Assembly (NCBI GenBank): GCA_023374025.1
Contig: SIJG01000039.1
Coordinates: 1,250,825-1,314,824, forward strand
Length of the DNA stretch: 64,000 nt
Direction: 5' to 3'
Source of the DNA: Heterodera schachtii
Lineage: Eukaryota > Nematoda > Chromadorea > Rhabditida > Heteroderidae
Shown: one piece after another, positions 10,255 to 21,942 of the stretch
Numbering within the stretch: position 1 is the first letter of the stretch
How the letters are laid out: the number at the start of each line of letters is the position of its first letter
Notes under the pieces: model-generated
The model's input: the letters and a program-made list of their open reading frames with translations, nothing else
The model's database searches: none
What the model was told of the DNA's origin: nothing
Made by a program: the position numbers and the translations under genes

Positions 10255-12024
10255 TTTAACTCTGTCAAAAATGTAAAATTAAAAGACTCAAATCACAGTT
10301 GAGTACTGTTTTCATTCTCGGTCTCGGGTTTTTTGGCTCGGAAGCCGAGAAATTTTTATGCTATTAAGATGGCCTATCTTCCTGGATAAAGGGCATTCAA
10401 AATACAAAAATTTCATTAAAATTGTACGTATATTTTTGATTTTATTAATATTTTCTATTTTTCTGCTTACATAAATACATTTTTCGCTTCTCGATTCGAT
10501 GAAAAACATTTAGAATGATTTTATTTCCTTTAACGGGATTGATATGCCAATAATATTGAGGGCCAAAAAAATTATCCATGTGCTTTATTTTTCGTAGCCA
10601 TGGACAGCTAATTTTCTTTTGCGGAGCGGAATGGGTGCCCCTCCCCCCCCCTCCCCCCACTCCCGAATGCTTTCTCTTTTTAATTTACGTTCCCACGTCT
10701 GGCAAGAGACGGGCGCACTCGGCCAATTTGTCTTTTTTCCCATTCCGTCCCAGTTGTTTTCTCCGTAATTCCGGGTGGCCCACCGTCGCTGCCCCCCCCC
10801 CATTTTCCGCCAACATTAAGCAGACAGAAATGCCACGAGAATTTAGTAGGGCGAAAGCTGATGGATGGCAAAAACAAGGCGGAATAGTGGAAAATTCGAA
10901 AAAGCACTACTAAAACATTCCATAAGCATGACTTTTATTTTTAGCGACGTCCTATGCATTTGATGGGAGAAAATCATTGTTTGAGAATTTGGCTAAAAAA
11001 ATTTGAAAATAATTTAAGCTTTCCTATTTTACCGCCTATTCGAATTTCATTTTGAATTGGTGGAAATATGGCAAAAATTTTTTTATAAGGTGCTGTGACG
11101 AAATTACAAAACTATAAATGACAATAATTGAAAGGGATAGTAGCTCTAGATTCAACATCTTCTACTATCTTATATATTTTTAAAAAATCTAGCAAAATAA
11201 ATAATAAAAATTTTTGTTTATGGTTTCTAAGGAATTAAAAAACCCTGGCATTTGTAAAAACAGTCAAAAATGCGATTTAGAGAAAATCTATAAAACAAAA
11301 TCAAGTAAAAATTATAGAGTCTGATAATATTTTAAATCAAAGTGACTTTTTGAAGAAAACCCGTAAAATTCGTTTCTTAGTAATGCAATTTTATTTTGAT
11401 TACAATTTGGTCACAATTCTGCTGGAGACGACATTTTATCCTTGAAAAGCATGACAAGACTTGACAACAAAATGAAAAAACAATCATTGAATGGATAGAG
11501 GGGCATAATTCATAATTTTTCTAGTCATTTTTTGCTGTCGGCCACAAATGTCGAAAAATAAAATGTCAAAAACAAATCATTGCTGAGTCGGAACGGTTCC
11601 AATCGACTGAAAAGACATTTAAATTTTAACAGCAAAATAAAAAGTTTAATGCATCACCACGCAGTTTTTAAAATTTTAAATATGGCAGATGATCCATTCA
11701 ATGAAATTTTGGCTCAATAACGACTTTTGTGCCACTAAATAATTTTTCACGCCTTCACTGGCGTTTTTTCCATTTTTAAATTTGGGTATGCGGCCGCTCA
11801 ACCGAAAAGTATCGATTAAATTGCAGATGAACACATATTACAGTATCACACCAATAAAATACTGTAGCAGTGATTGGTTGGACTCAAGACCGGAAAATGT
11901 GTCAGTGGAAAAGACTCCAAATGCATTCAGAACTGATGAAATATTTATAAGCATCCAATTTCGAAGGTATAAAGTACAAAACCAATGGGAAATTCGAATG
12001 ACAAAAAATCGCCTGGACGGACTC
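10255..12024. other. intergenic; GC-rich patch and AT-rich DNA
   Basis: 10625-10810 is a GC-rich patch with C-runs. Reading frames across it are compositional, not gene-like. 10915-11780 is AT-rich without exons. An ORF beginning at 11782 is open only because it runs into the duplicated DCX-PLAT segment that follows; its first 80 codons show no family. Confidence 0.5.
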
Positions 12025-12300
12025 ATGACATTGGCAAATAAGTCGTCCTCCGGTGCGTCGTCTCAACAAAGGTCAAAGGTGGAATTGGTCGAGAGTTTTG
12101 GCAATTGTTCTTATTCTCGATAAAAGTTTAAAAAAAAAATTATTTTCGAAAACACATGCTTAGCAATTTTTTGTAATAAAGTTTCAAGAAAAAATTAAAA
12201 ATTTTCTTTATGATAATGTTAATTTAATTTCTCATTAGAAGCGGTCGAATTTGACAACAAGGCACCACCACATTATTAGTTGTTCATCAATTCAATGAAG
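12025..12300 (+). pseudogene. dispersed copy of a DCX-PLAT gene segment (exon 10, intron, exon 11 start)
   Basis: 12030-12125 (frame KSSSGASSQQRSKVELVESF) matches the reverse complement of about 57040-57155, the end of exon 10 of the large minus-strand gene, where the frame reads KSSSGASSSTNVK. After an AT-rich stretch, 12217-12260 (gttaatttaatttctc, then gaagcggtcgaatttgacaa) matches the exon 11 acceptor region near 56857. The intron is retained in shortened form, so this is a DNA-level duplication, not a retrocopy. The frame runs through the former donor and stops at 12121-12123. Confidence 0.75.
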
Positions 12301-12569
12301 CGATTTTTGACGAATTAGTAGAAAAACTTGAACAAAAAGAAAAATGGGAATAAAGTTATTTTGAACATTAAAATGAAATATTGAAATTATTATAAATATT
12401 TGTTAAAAGATAAAAAATTTTAAAACGCACATTTTTAGTTAAAATTTTGAAAAGAATTTGATGGCCCAGTAATGCTATAGGAAAACATTGAAAAACTACC
12501 CATAATTTTGATTTTTTCAGGAATTTGTGCTGCTTCCCTCTATCCCACGGAAAAGGTGACGAGGAAATG

Positions 12570-14400
12570 TTTTCCCGTGGCCAATTCTCTTCTATCGTCC
12601 AGCACATTCGCCGTCCGCCCGCCGTCCTCTCGCCACTTTTTCAGTCATTCACAAATAGCAATTTCCAATTTTATATGGCATTTTTAAGACAAAATCAATT
12701 AATTTTGTGGATATAGTCATGGTCATATGTTTAACAACACCCTTAAATATGAATGAAAATTCGAAAGATCCTTGTCAAAAGCTTTAAATTAAACGAATTT
12801 TAAAAACTTTATTTTATATCTGATAATTAGTTCAAATTATGCTACCTTTTCGGGACCAAATAATAAAGATGTTGCAATATGTAAAAATGGTGTACCGATA
12901 TTTGCGCGACACTTGCGCTGTCCCACAAAACATAGTTTCACCGTTTATTCAAAAAAAAAGATTTATTAAAAATTAATTTTATTTTAATTAATCTATATAT
13001 TTTAATAATGAGAATTAAATCCATTCATTCTTCGTCGAAGCCTTTCATGCAAGACGAAAATAAAATGTAAATAGATTTTTGAACAAAAACTATAGAAAAG
13101 CGTGAACAAGTTGAAAATTCCATAAAAAAGCCTAAATAGGCTTAGAATAAATAACCTTTAGATTATTTCGAATTAAATTAAATCTCTTAGTTGAAAAAAA
13201 GATAACTTTATGAGTATATTTTCAAAAATTTTCAATTTATTTTAAGAATTACATCAAAAATCGAAAGGTACGAAAATTGCAAATGTTTAGATTTAATTTT
13301 CTGTGTTTTATAAAACCAACAAATTACTGAATCTATAAGATAAACACAAATATGTATAAAAAATAAATATGTAGATAAAATCACATTTAATTCGCAAATA
13401 CACAAAAAAGTGGATCGGGGTCACTTCGGCGCGGACCATTTCGGCGCCGCAAATTTTGAAATGTTATAACTTTTTTATTTGTCAGTCAACCTTAGCCAGT
13501 CTGGCATCATTTGAAAGCTCTATGTGTGCTCAATATTTACATGCCAAAATAAAAATGAATGATTCAAAAATAAAAAAGTTATGGCACGCGGCGCCGAAAA
13601 AGCCAAGAAAAAGTCGATTTTTGAGGTTTTTTGGCCATAACTTTTTTGTAAACAGATGAAATTTTTTGAAATTTTGCAGGCTAATAGAGAATGTCAAGAG
13701 CTATTGAATGATAATAAAAATATTTAATTTGGTTGATAATGAAAAAAGTTATTTGAAACGGCGCCGAAATGGCCGGCGCCGAAGTGGGCGGTTCCCCAAA
13801 AAAGTATATTATAATTTTATCCACTTTTTATGTTATCCATTCATTGATTTCCTCCATCTCTATTTCTTCTTCATCAAATCAATTTTTACAAATAATTTGT
13901 CTTGGATAAACTTAATCTTTTTTATATAAATAGAAGCAAAATAAAGCAAATATTAAATATTTTAATTCAATTTAAAAGCATTAAATCGTGGTGGGTCGGC
14001 CGACGAAAAGTGTAAAATTTGCCAAAATTTTGGCTAAAGCAACTCATAACTTTGCTTAGACGCAACAAATTGTACAATCTTGGTATCAACGATAGCCCTT
14101 GAATTGCTTTATTAGCTTGCTAAAATTCAAAAAATTTTATTAAGTTTTACAAAAGTTCAAGCCAAAAATTTTGTGTAAATGTAGCAAACAAAAGCAAAAT
14201 TAAATTAAAGGTCTTAAATTTCTAGAAAATTTATATATAAAAAATCTCAAATATGATGAAATATTTACAAAATGCAGTTTTTGAAATTTACACAGGAAAT
14301 TGGAAATTGCTATTGTGGATGACTGAAAAAAGAGGTGTGAGGACGGCGGGCGAACGGACGAATGTGCGAAAATGGGTCGGTAGAAGAGAATTGGCCACGG
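12570..14400. mobile_element. 1.8-kb element with long (about 150 bp) inverted ends
   Basis: The left end (cccgtggccaattctcttct at 12570, running to about 12720) is the inverted counterpart of the right end (about 14250-14400, ending agaagagaattggccacggg). Both contain the GC-rich motif around cattcgccgtccgcccgccg and the word ttcagtcattcac. A third, single copy of the end sequence lies at 20330-20445. No transposase was seen. The interior carries a nested MITE (13415-13797). A hAT element starts 9 bp after the right end. Confidence 0.6.
13415..13797. mobile_element. MITE with GC-rich TIRs (CACTTCGGCGC type)
   Basis: Left TIR around 13421-13450 reads CACTTCGGCGCGGACCATTT then CGGCGCCG; the right end at about 13757-13788 is its inverted counterpart. 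Next to both TIRs is a conserved inner block (tataacttttttatttgtca on the left, aaaaaagtta on the right). That block is shared with the MITE at 44726-45065 although their TIRs differ, so they belong to one modular family. Confidence 0.75.
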
Positions 14401-14408
14401 GTTTAAGG

Positions 14409-15652
14409 TAGAGACCGGACGGGATCGGGATCCCGCGGGATTTCTTCGGGATCCCGCGGGATTAAATTCGGGATCCCGACATCGGGATCCGTCCCGAACG
14501 ATTTTTTAAATTCATCGGGATTGATCGGGATCGGGATTTCATCGGGATCCCGAATCGGGATCCCTCCCGACCATTTTACCAATCCCGCGGGATCCCGCGG
14601 GATTGAAGGCACAATAATTTTTTAAAAAATTTCATTTTTTAAATTAAGACGTTGAATTTAAATTAAAAATTTGCTTATTTTTCTTTAAAATTTCCTTAAA
14701 ATCCCAAAAAATTTTCATGAGTCTAAAATACTTGTGAAAATTTTCAAAATTTGACGCAAAGGTTGAGGTTGGGCATTTTGTGACTTTTATTCCTTTAAAA
14801 AAGATTTATCAAAAATTTTTTTTTTTAATTCCTTAAATAATATTCTAAATCTTATTAGGTAGTTTCATGCACAACAATTTCTAAGAATTTTGTCTAATAA
14901 ATTAGATTAGAAATTGTTGTCTAAGTATTTTTCCTTCGGTGCATAACGGCACCGCCGGACTCTAAAAATCTTTAATTTTCCTGAAAACTGAAAAATTTGC
15001 TCAAAATCGCTAAAAAAAATTGGGGTTTTTTGGACAAAATTTGTTAACAAATCGTATCAAAAATTACAAAATTTTTCCCGTCGGTGCCTATCGGCACCGC
15101 CGGCCTCCACCTTGTTCCTCTAAAATTTTTGAAAAAGACTCAGCAAAAAATTCTTTAAAATCTGATTTTTTGATTTCGATGCACATAATTTGCTAATTAT
15201 CCTCAAATTGTTAAAACTGATCATAGGAGGCGAAAATACAAAAATTGATATTAATTAAATTGTAAAAACTATTCAAAGTTATGTTGTTAAATGTTCTAAT
15301 TTTTGGTCCTAAAATCTGATTTTTAGGCATGATACTCAAATTTTGAAAATTTTCTAAAAACCTGCTATAATTCCCATCCCTATTTTTCTTCAATTGAATT
15401 GATCAATTAGGAATATTAGATAAGTACTTGAACAAAACTTGGCACAAAATGTAAAAAAAAATTGGATTTAGAAAATCCCGATAATCCCGCGGGATCCCGA
15501 AAAAAAATCTTCGGGATTGATCGGGATTCGATCGGGATCCCGATTCGGGATCCGTCCCGATCGTTTTTCCAAAATGTTCGGGATTGATCGGGATCGGGAT
15601 TCAGTCGGGATCCCGACTCGGGATCCCTCCGACCCCAGTCGTCCGGTCTCTA
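14409..15652. mobile_element. non-autonomous hAT element, 1,244 bp, TSD GTTTAAGG
   Basis: The termini TAGAGACCGGACG (14409) and CGTCCGGTCTCTA (ending 15652) are perfect 13-bp TIRs, flanked by the exact 8-bp duplication GTTTAAGG (14401-14408 and 15653-15660). 8-bp target duplications with TAGAG/CAGGG-type ends are diagnostic of hAT. Both subterminal regions are arrays of GGGATCGGGATCCCG-like palindromes (14415-14600, 15475-15630), in sharp GC contrast to the AT-rich core. The core holds the shared GC palindrome at 15078-15103. No transposase. Confidence 0.9.
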
Positions 15653-15660
15653 GTTTAAGG

Positions 15661-16362
15661 CAGAGATGTGATCTCAAAATTTTGAAAATCCTCATTTCAG
15701 CCGTAAAAAATCCTCATTTGCCACTAAAATACCTCAAAAAAATCCTCATTTGGAATGAAAAATCCTCATTTTTAAAAGCATAAAAAATGCAAACAAAATC
15801 AATTAAATGTCATATTTTTCGTTTGAAACAATCAAATTCATCAATTTCTTGTCATTTATAAGCATTTTGTGGAAGTCTGAGCACGAAAAATCGAAGTTGC
15901 TCTTCACTTGGGCCAATGCTTTCACTGTGTCCATGTGTAATGAATTCTGTTTATCTGTCCACTGAGACCCAGAAAAAATTGCTTTTTTTTTTGTGGCGCG
16001 GTTTTCCAAAAAAACTTTGGGAACATTGGGGGAGGGGGTCCGGCAGTGCCGATAGGCGCTGTCGGAAAAAAATTTGGAATTTTGAGTGCGATTTGTTAAC
16101 AGATTTTAAAAAAATGATTTTGACTGAGGATTTTTCGAAAAAAAAGTTTAAGATTTGAAGAAAAAGTTCGAACATTTTGCCAAATATACCTATTTTTCAA
16201 AAAATTATGCGTTTTTGTCACTTTTTTATCAAAAGACCACAAAAATCCTCAAATTTCTCAAAAGACCACAAAAATCCGCAAATCCTCAGTTTCAAAATAA
16301 ATCCTCTTTGACCCTCTAAAAGACCACAAAATAAGGAAAAATCCTCAGATATCACATCTCTG
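15661..16362. mobile_element. second hAT-type MITE, 702 bp, at the same target GTTTAAGG
   Basis: The left terminus CAGAGATGTGATCTC begins immediately after the right target duplication of the preceding element; the right terminus GATATCACATCTCTG ends at 16362 and is followed by GTTTAAGG (16363-16370). The two elements thus stand head to tail separated only by one 8-bp target copy. The interior is rich in aaaatcctca repeats and contains the shared palindrome at 16040-16065. Confidence 0.88.
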
Positions 16363-16370
16363 GTTTAAGG

Positions 16371-17056
16371 GCGTTTAAATGCATGCATGCAAATTGTTTA
16401 AACATCAATTAATTCACACCATACTTGATATGAAAAAATAGCCCAAAGATTTTTCTATTACTCATAAGTTGCAAAAAAAATTTTTTTAGATTACAATATA
16501 ATAGGGACATGTAAGAGCTTTATCTTCATACCAAGTGCAATTGTGCGGGCGAAATTGATAAAAAAATTAGTCACTTTTTGAATTTTTATGCATAAGCACT
16601 GGATTTTTTCAATTTTTAACACCTATTTTCGCAACTATTTTGGCCTTTTTCGGCGTTTTTTGCAATGCCGATCTGAAATTTTTCAAAATAAGAACATCAA
16701 GGCCAAAAAATAAGATTTTTGGGTCAAAAATAAGAACATTTTGCAAAATTGCTTTAAATCGCTTGTATAACACTTTATTCAAATAATATAGAATCAACTT
16801 TTGTATTTTTCGCCTCCCATGATCATTTTTAACAATTTTGGAGAGGAAATACGCAAATGTACACATTTAAATCCAATTAGGCTCAAAAAAAATCAAATTT
16901 TTACGAATTTTTTTTTGCGGTGCATTATTTTATGATTCTGAGTCAATTTTTAAGAAAACAAAGTATTTTTTGGGTTCGGCGGTGACGTTAGGCACCTCCG
17001 TGGGAAATTTTGAAAATCTAAGTGACATTAGGCCATAAAATTACAATTTCTGAAGA
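16371..17056. other. AT-rich spacer, no gene
   Basis: It includes a gcatgcatgc stretch at about 16380. Minus-strand ORFs here are low-complexity. No feature can be supported. Confidence 0.5.
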
Positions 17057-17064
17057 ATTTTAAT

Positions 17065-17760
17065 TAAAGTTGCACGGGATCGGGAATTTTGACAAAAACC
17101 GGACCGGGACTTACCGGGACCAGAAAGGTCGGGACCAGGACCTGCACTTTGTTACGAAAATTTCCTAATTCAAAAATGTACCCAGAAAATTTTTTAATTT
17201 TCTTTTGGGGGAGGAATTCGAAGAATTTTTCCATTATTCGTTGAAAATGTTTAAAAATTTTCATTTCGGGGGGAGGGGGGGGGGGGCGAACCTTGGATTT
17301 ATGAGTTCCAAAATTCTGGATTTTTTAAAATAAAAGGTCCGGCGGTGCCGATAGGCGCCGCCGGAAAAATTTTTAAAAATTTTGAGTGAGATTTGTTAAC
17401 AGAATTTGTCAAAAAATGACCAAATATTTTTTATTTGTGATTTTAGGTTGCTTAAAAATGAAAGAAAAATATAAATGGGAATATTTCATTTATTAATTAA
17501 ATTTCAATTGAAATAATGTAAAGAAAATATGAAAAAAGTTTCTGTCCCGCTGGGGAATTGAACTCAAGAGACAAACAATGAAGGTCAGAAGGTTTAGCCA
17601 ATAAACCACATAAAGTTGTAGAAAAATTTTCTCACCCATAGCCCCATTCTTACCAGTGCTTCTTTAGTCCCGCCGGAACCGGGATTTCTGTTTTTCCAAA
17701 AACCTGGACCGGGACCTGAAAAAACCGATTCCGTCCCGGTCCCGGTCCCGTGCAACTCTA
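17065..17760. mobile_element. hAT-type MITE, 696 bp, TSD ATTTTAAT
   Basis: Ends TAAAGTTGCACGGGA (17065) and TCCCGTGCAACTCTA (ending 17760) are TIRs with one mismatch. The flanks carry the exact 8-bp duplication ATTTTAAT (17057-17064, 17761-17768). Subterminal GGGACC/CCGGTCCC arrays sit at both ends. The element contains the shared palindrome (17339-17364) and a tRNA-derived SINE insertion (17466-17640). A related left end occurs at 41785. Confidence 0.88.
17466..17640 (-). repeat. tRNA-derived SINE (minus strand), nested in a hAT MITE
   Basis: On the minus strand a degenerate tRNA-like head (A-box-like ttattggctaaa, B-box-like gagttcaattcccc) is followed by a tail with ttcaattgaaatttaattaa. 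The same tail and B-box (gggttcaattccccaacgg) recur on the plus strand at 42721-42840, defining a family. Confidence 0.6.
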
Positions 17761-17909
17761 ATTTTAATAATTAAAAACAAAATAAGAACAATAGCCCGAA
17801 ATCAGAACATTTCTTATAAAAGACCGAAAATCTTCAAAAAATCATTTTTACCCAATTTTCTCGACAATGTTATTCAAAAATAAAAAAACGCGTATTGGTA
17901 AGTATTGAT

Positions 17910-18681
17910 TAGGGACCGGTAAAAAATAATTTACGGGAGCGGGAGCGGGAATCCCGTAAAACTCCCGTCCATTTTTAACGGGAGTACCGGGCGAGAGCGG
18001 GAGTAATTCGAAAATTTAATTAAAAACTCACAAAAATATTTTTAATGCACAAATTTTGAAGAACAATCAGTTTATTAAAGAAAAAATGTACAGAAAAAAT
18101 TTAGTAAACAGAAAACTTGAAACAAAAAATCAGATTTTGGGTCAAAAATCAGAAAATTTTTTTCAAATTGGTTCAAATAAATTATTTTTTATCTAACAAA
18201 AAAATTTTTAACTTTATATTTTCGACTTCCTTTATTAATTTGAATAATTTTTTGCGGTGTATTCTTTGAAAAAAAACTTTTTGGGGACCAGGGAGGAAGA
18301 GGGAGGCCGGCGGTGCCGATAGGCGCCGCCGGGGGGAAAAAATGATATTTGAATACAATACATTGTCAGATTTTGTCCAAAAATGACCAATTTTTGCAAT
18401 TTTGTGGCATTTTAAGGGTCCGGTGGTGAATTTTTTTGAAATTTGGCTATATATTTAAGATTTTCAATAAAAAATTACTAATTTTAGCAAAAAAACTCAA
18501 TTCTTACCAGTGTATTTTTGCTCCCGTGTTTGGGTAAAAATAAATTTACGGGAGCGGGAGCGTGAGTTCGAAGTCTTCCGGGAGCGGGAATCCCGTAAAA
18601 CTCCCGCTCCCGTAAGAATCCCGTTCACCGAAAAAAGCGGGAGTCGGGAGCGGGACTCCCGTAAACTCCCGCCGGTCTCTA
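17910..18681. mobile_element. hAT-type MITE, 772 bp, degraded TSD
   Basis: Termini TAGGGACCGG (17910) and CCGGTCTCTA (ending 18681) match the TAGAGACCGG ends of the element at 14409. The flanking 8-mers GTATTGAT and ATATTGAC agree at six of eight positions. Subterminal arrays of cgggagcgggag / ctcccgctcccg occur at both ends. The shared palindrome is at 18307-18332. It sits at the left edge of the long-TIR element that follows. Confidence 0.75.
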
Positions 18682-18682
18682 A

Positions 18683-20095
18683 TATTGACCATAGTCCACA
18701 AACTCAAAAATGCTTAAAGACGGTCAAAATCGATCTAAAAATGTTCGAAATGGGTTGGAAAAATAGAATTAGGGGCGCGCTGCCCTTTTTCAAGCCGAAA
18801 AAGTGCCGGAATTGGAGTGCCAAACTAGCTGGGACATAAATGATCGCACTATAAAAAGCACTCATAAGACATTTTAAATAATTTCCTATGATAATTTGTG
18901 GCGATGATAAATTAATATCGCTGTTGTGAAAAGGTTTTATTTGAAAAACACGAATCTTCCTCTATAAGCTTCTGTATATTCTATATTTTTATAACACTTT
19001 TGAAAAAAGTACAAAAATAAATTGATTTTGGAATTCGGGATCATAGGTGGGAGGGATCAAATGGTTTTTGAGCCGAAACTATTTTCTTCTATGGGTTTTT
19101 GGTCCATGGCTTCAGATCCACTTGCCTGTAAAAAAGTTTTTTTAGGGTTTTTGGGACTACTAATCAAGAATTTGGCATCCATTTTGCCCAATTTTAAAAA
19201 TTTTTCTTTAAACTACGACCTTTCCTTGCGTTTAAAAACGCCTTTTTTTGCCGCAGATTTTTTTAAAAAATTTTGGGGGATAGACAGGGGAAGGGAGAGG
19301 CGTCCGGCGGTGCTGATAGGCGCCGTCAGGGAAATTTTTTAATGCGATTTGTTAACAGATTTTGTCCAAAAAATGACCAAATTTTGCTTCATCTTATATT
19401 TTCTCGGTAAAATAGTGGATATTATGACATAAATTTTAAATTATGAGTTAGGGTGAGGATTTGGTTTTAATTTTTTAACTATTAATTTTTTCAGAATATT
19501 TTTGTCTGTTTTAACTTTTAAAAGTATTTAAAAAAGCAAACAAATATTATAAAATTTCCATAATTTCTCCATTTAAGCCTTTCTTGATGTGTTTTGATTA
19601 ATTTGAAGTATTATGAATAGGGATGGGATTTTTAGGGGCGAAAAAGTCAAAAATAGGGGCCTAAATAAGAATCCCATTCCTAATTATGAATTTTTAAATT
19701 TTTCACTAAAATATCTTTTATATTTGACTTTCTTTTATCATTTTCTGACTACTAGTTTAAATAGTTTTAACAATTTTGAGGACCCATAACATGCGTCGGT
19801 TCTACTTCATTCCCTGATTTTTAGATTAGCTCGTACAAGAGCTTTCAAATGATACCAAATTTGTTCAAAAATGTTATTTAAAATTAAAATTATTTAAAAT
19901 ATCTTGAGTGCTTTTTATAGTGCGATCACTTGTGTCCCAGCTGAGTTTGGCATTCCAATTCCGGCACTTTTTCAGCCTGAAAAAGGGCAAGCGCGCCCCA
20001 ATTCTATTTTTCCAACCCATTTCGAACATCTTTAGATCGATTCTGACCGTTTTTAAGTTTTTGAGTTGTGGACTATGATCAATATTTTCCTATAA
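18683..20095. mobile_element. long-TIR element, arms about 190 bp
   Basis: 18683-18872 (tattgaccatagtccacaaa and onward, including gttggaaaaatagaatt) is the inverted counterpart of 19912-20095 (ending ttgtggactatgatcaata). Arms are about 85-90% alike by eye. The 1-kb interior has no coding frame and includes the shared palindrome at 19304-19329. The MITE at 24153-24462 has similar ends (atccatcataggtcccagac), so they may be one family. Confidence 0.75.
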
Positions 20096-20329
20096 TTTAC
20101 ATTTCATGTCAGTTTTGGCAAAAATAATAATAATGAGGTTCGCCATTTTTCGGATGAATTATCCTTAAATTTTGCACACTTTAAAATTTACACTGGAACC
20201 CGTTTGCTTCGATCATAGAGACTTTTTGAAAAAATTTCATTATTTTTAATTAAATTTTTATGTAATTAAAAATTGGAAATTACATATGTAAATGCTTATC
20301 TTTATTTGTCTTCAAAATGCCATATAAAA

Positions 20330-20445
20330 TTTAAATTGCTATTTGTGAATGACTGAAAAAGTGGCGAGAGGACGGCGGACGGACGAATGTGCGAAAAATG
20401 GAGAAGATAAGAAGAGAATTGGTCACGGGAAAACATTATTAGTGA
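20330..20445 (+). repeat. solo end of the 12570-14400 element family
   Basis: gaatgactgaaaaagtggcg, then aggacggcggacggacgaat and gaattggtcacggg, match 14300-14400 and the inverted 12570-12690. It is a single end without a visible partner nearby. Confidence 0.7.
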
Positions 20446-20595
20446 AAATATATGCGAAAATTATACCAAATATTGAAAATCAAATAGCAATTCAGATGGC
20501 CTCAGAATTTGGTTACATCATTAGAAAAAAGATTGACAAATAGCACGAGAAATTTGGTAAAGAAAAATTCAACAAATATACGAGTCCAATCAAAT

Positions 20596-20893
20596 AACCA
20601 TACCTGGTTATTTATACAAAAATTTTGTTCAAACATTATATTTTTGGTATCTTTCGAAAGCACTAAGTCTAAGTAAGGTAATAATACAAGAAAACAAAGA
20701 ATGCCAACAATTAAAGAAAGTACAATACTATGAAAATAATCAACATTAATTAATCATTTTTAGGAAATTGCTTAAACGCTAAGATTTGTTATATTTAGCT
20801 TCTTTTGACTTTGTGCTTTTCGAATGATATCAAAAAAATTGGGTTTGTTCGAGCATAACAAAATTTTAAAAACACCAGGTATAGTTTTCCAAA
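20596..20893. mobile_element. short MITE (about 300 bp)
   Basis: Left ccatacctgg with aaaattttgttcaaacat at 20598-20637 is inverted in gttcgagcataacaaaattt and caccaggtatag at 20848-20886. The interior is AT-rich and non-coding. Confidence 0.55.
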
Positions 20894-21302
20894 TCATTTT
20901 TTTATTCCATCGAATTCCATTTTTCAAGCGCTTGCAGCGGTAGAAGAGACTAAAACAAATGCGTAATTGATTGGTAAAGTTATAGAATTTACAAATTCAA
21001 AAAATTTTCCGGCGGCGCCTATCGGTATCGCCGGACCCATAAATAATTAATTTTGTTAAAAAGTAATGAAACTTGAAAACACCAAAAATATGGATTAAAA
21101 TTCATGGCTTTCCTTTTAAAAAATGGCAATAAATAATTAAAAAGACTTAAATGTTCTTAATAAATGTTCATACCTCAAGATCATTCCGTCCCTCACTCGT
21201 AATTACACTCATATTTTGTCGTAATAAAATAAGTGTTGGTGTATTGGTCACATTAAAATGATTGTATAGGGGCCTAAAACAAAATATTTAAATGGTTATA
21301 GC
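20894..21302. other. spacer with one shared palindrome
   Basis: The copy of the recurrent GC palindrome at 21009-21034 (cggcggcgcctatcggtatc) is embedded in AT-rich DNA. The end of this stretch (21263-21302) is the start of the segment duplicated at 35920. No gene. Confidence 0.6.
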
Positions 21303-21942
21303 TAGGGTTCGAAGTTGTATGCACTAAAAAATGCCAAATATGCTCATAAAATATGCCCTAAAAATCCGCCAAATATGCCCTAAAAACTCGAAAAATGTCC
21401 AAATATGCACTAAAATATGCCTTAAAAAGCTGCCAAAAATGGCTTTTAGCCCTCAAAAAATGCCAAAAATTGTGTATAAATTAAGAATTGACTTTTAAAA
21501 CACCAAAACAAGGGCTAAGGAGCATTTTTTAGACAATTGCAAAAATAATTAATTACAAATTTTTATGTATATGCTTAAACAAAATTACATTTTTTATATA
21601 AAAATTTTTTTCCCAAAAGTTCATACTAAAAGCAAAATTTTTCGATTTTCATGGGTGTATTTTTTTTTTAATTTTTCAAAAAGTCAATCTTTAGGGGTGT
21701 ATTTTTCGCTTTTTTCGCATTTTTCTTGTGAAAATTTCCAAAAAATGACCAAAATATGCTCTAAAAGCCTAAAAATGGCAAAATATGCATTTATTCTTGA
21801 AAACCCCCAAAATATGCCTTTATATGCACTAAAAACCTTCACCAAACCAAAAAATTTTAACGCAGAAATGCTATTTTTGAGCCCCTTTCTTCATAGCATA
21901 TGCGCAGAAAAAATATGCAAAATCATACAACTTCGAACCCTA
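21303..21942. mobile_element. hAT-type MITE, 640 bp, TSD GTTATAGC, with matching empty site at 35953
   Basis: Perfect 19-bp TIRs TAGGGTTCGAAGTTGTATG / CATACAACTTCGAACCCTA are flanked by GTTATAGC at 21295-21302 and 21943-21950. The duplicated locus at 35921-37795 has a single GTTATAGC (35953-35960) and no element, proving both the boundaries and that the insertion followed or segregated after the duplication. The interior is rich in atgccctaaaaa words. ORFs inside are low-complexity. Confidence 0.95.

Noticed and set aside
10578..10913. 111-codon Pro-rich plus-strand ORF
   Set aside because: It crosses poly-C runs in a GC patch, is open on both strands, and shows no domain or splice evidence.
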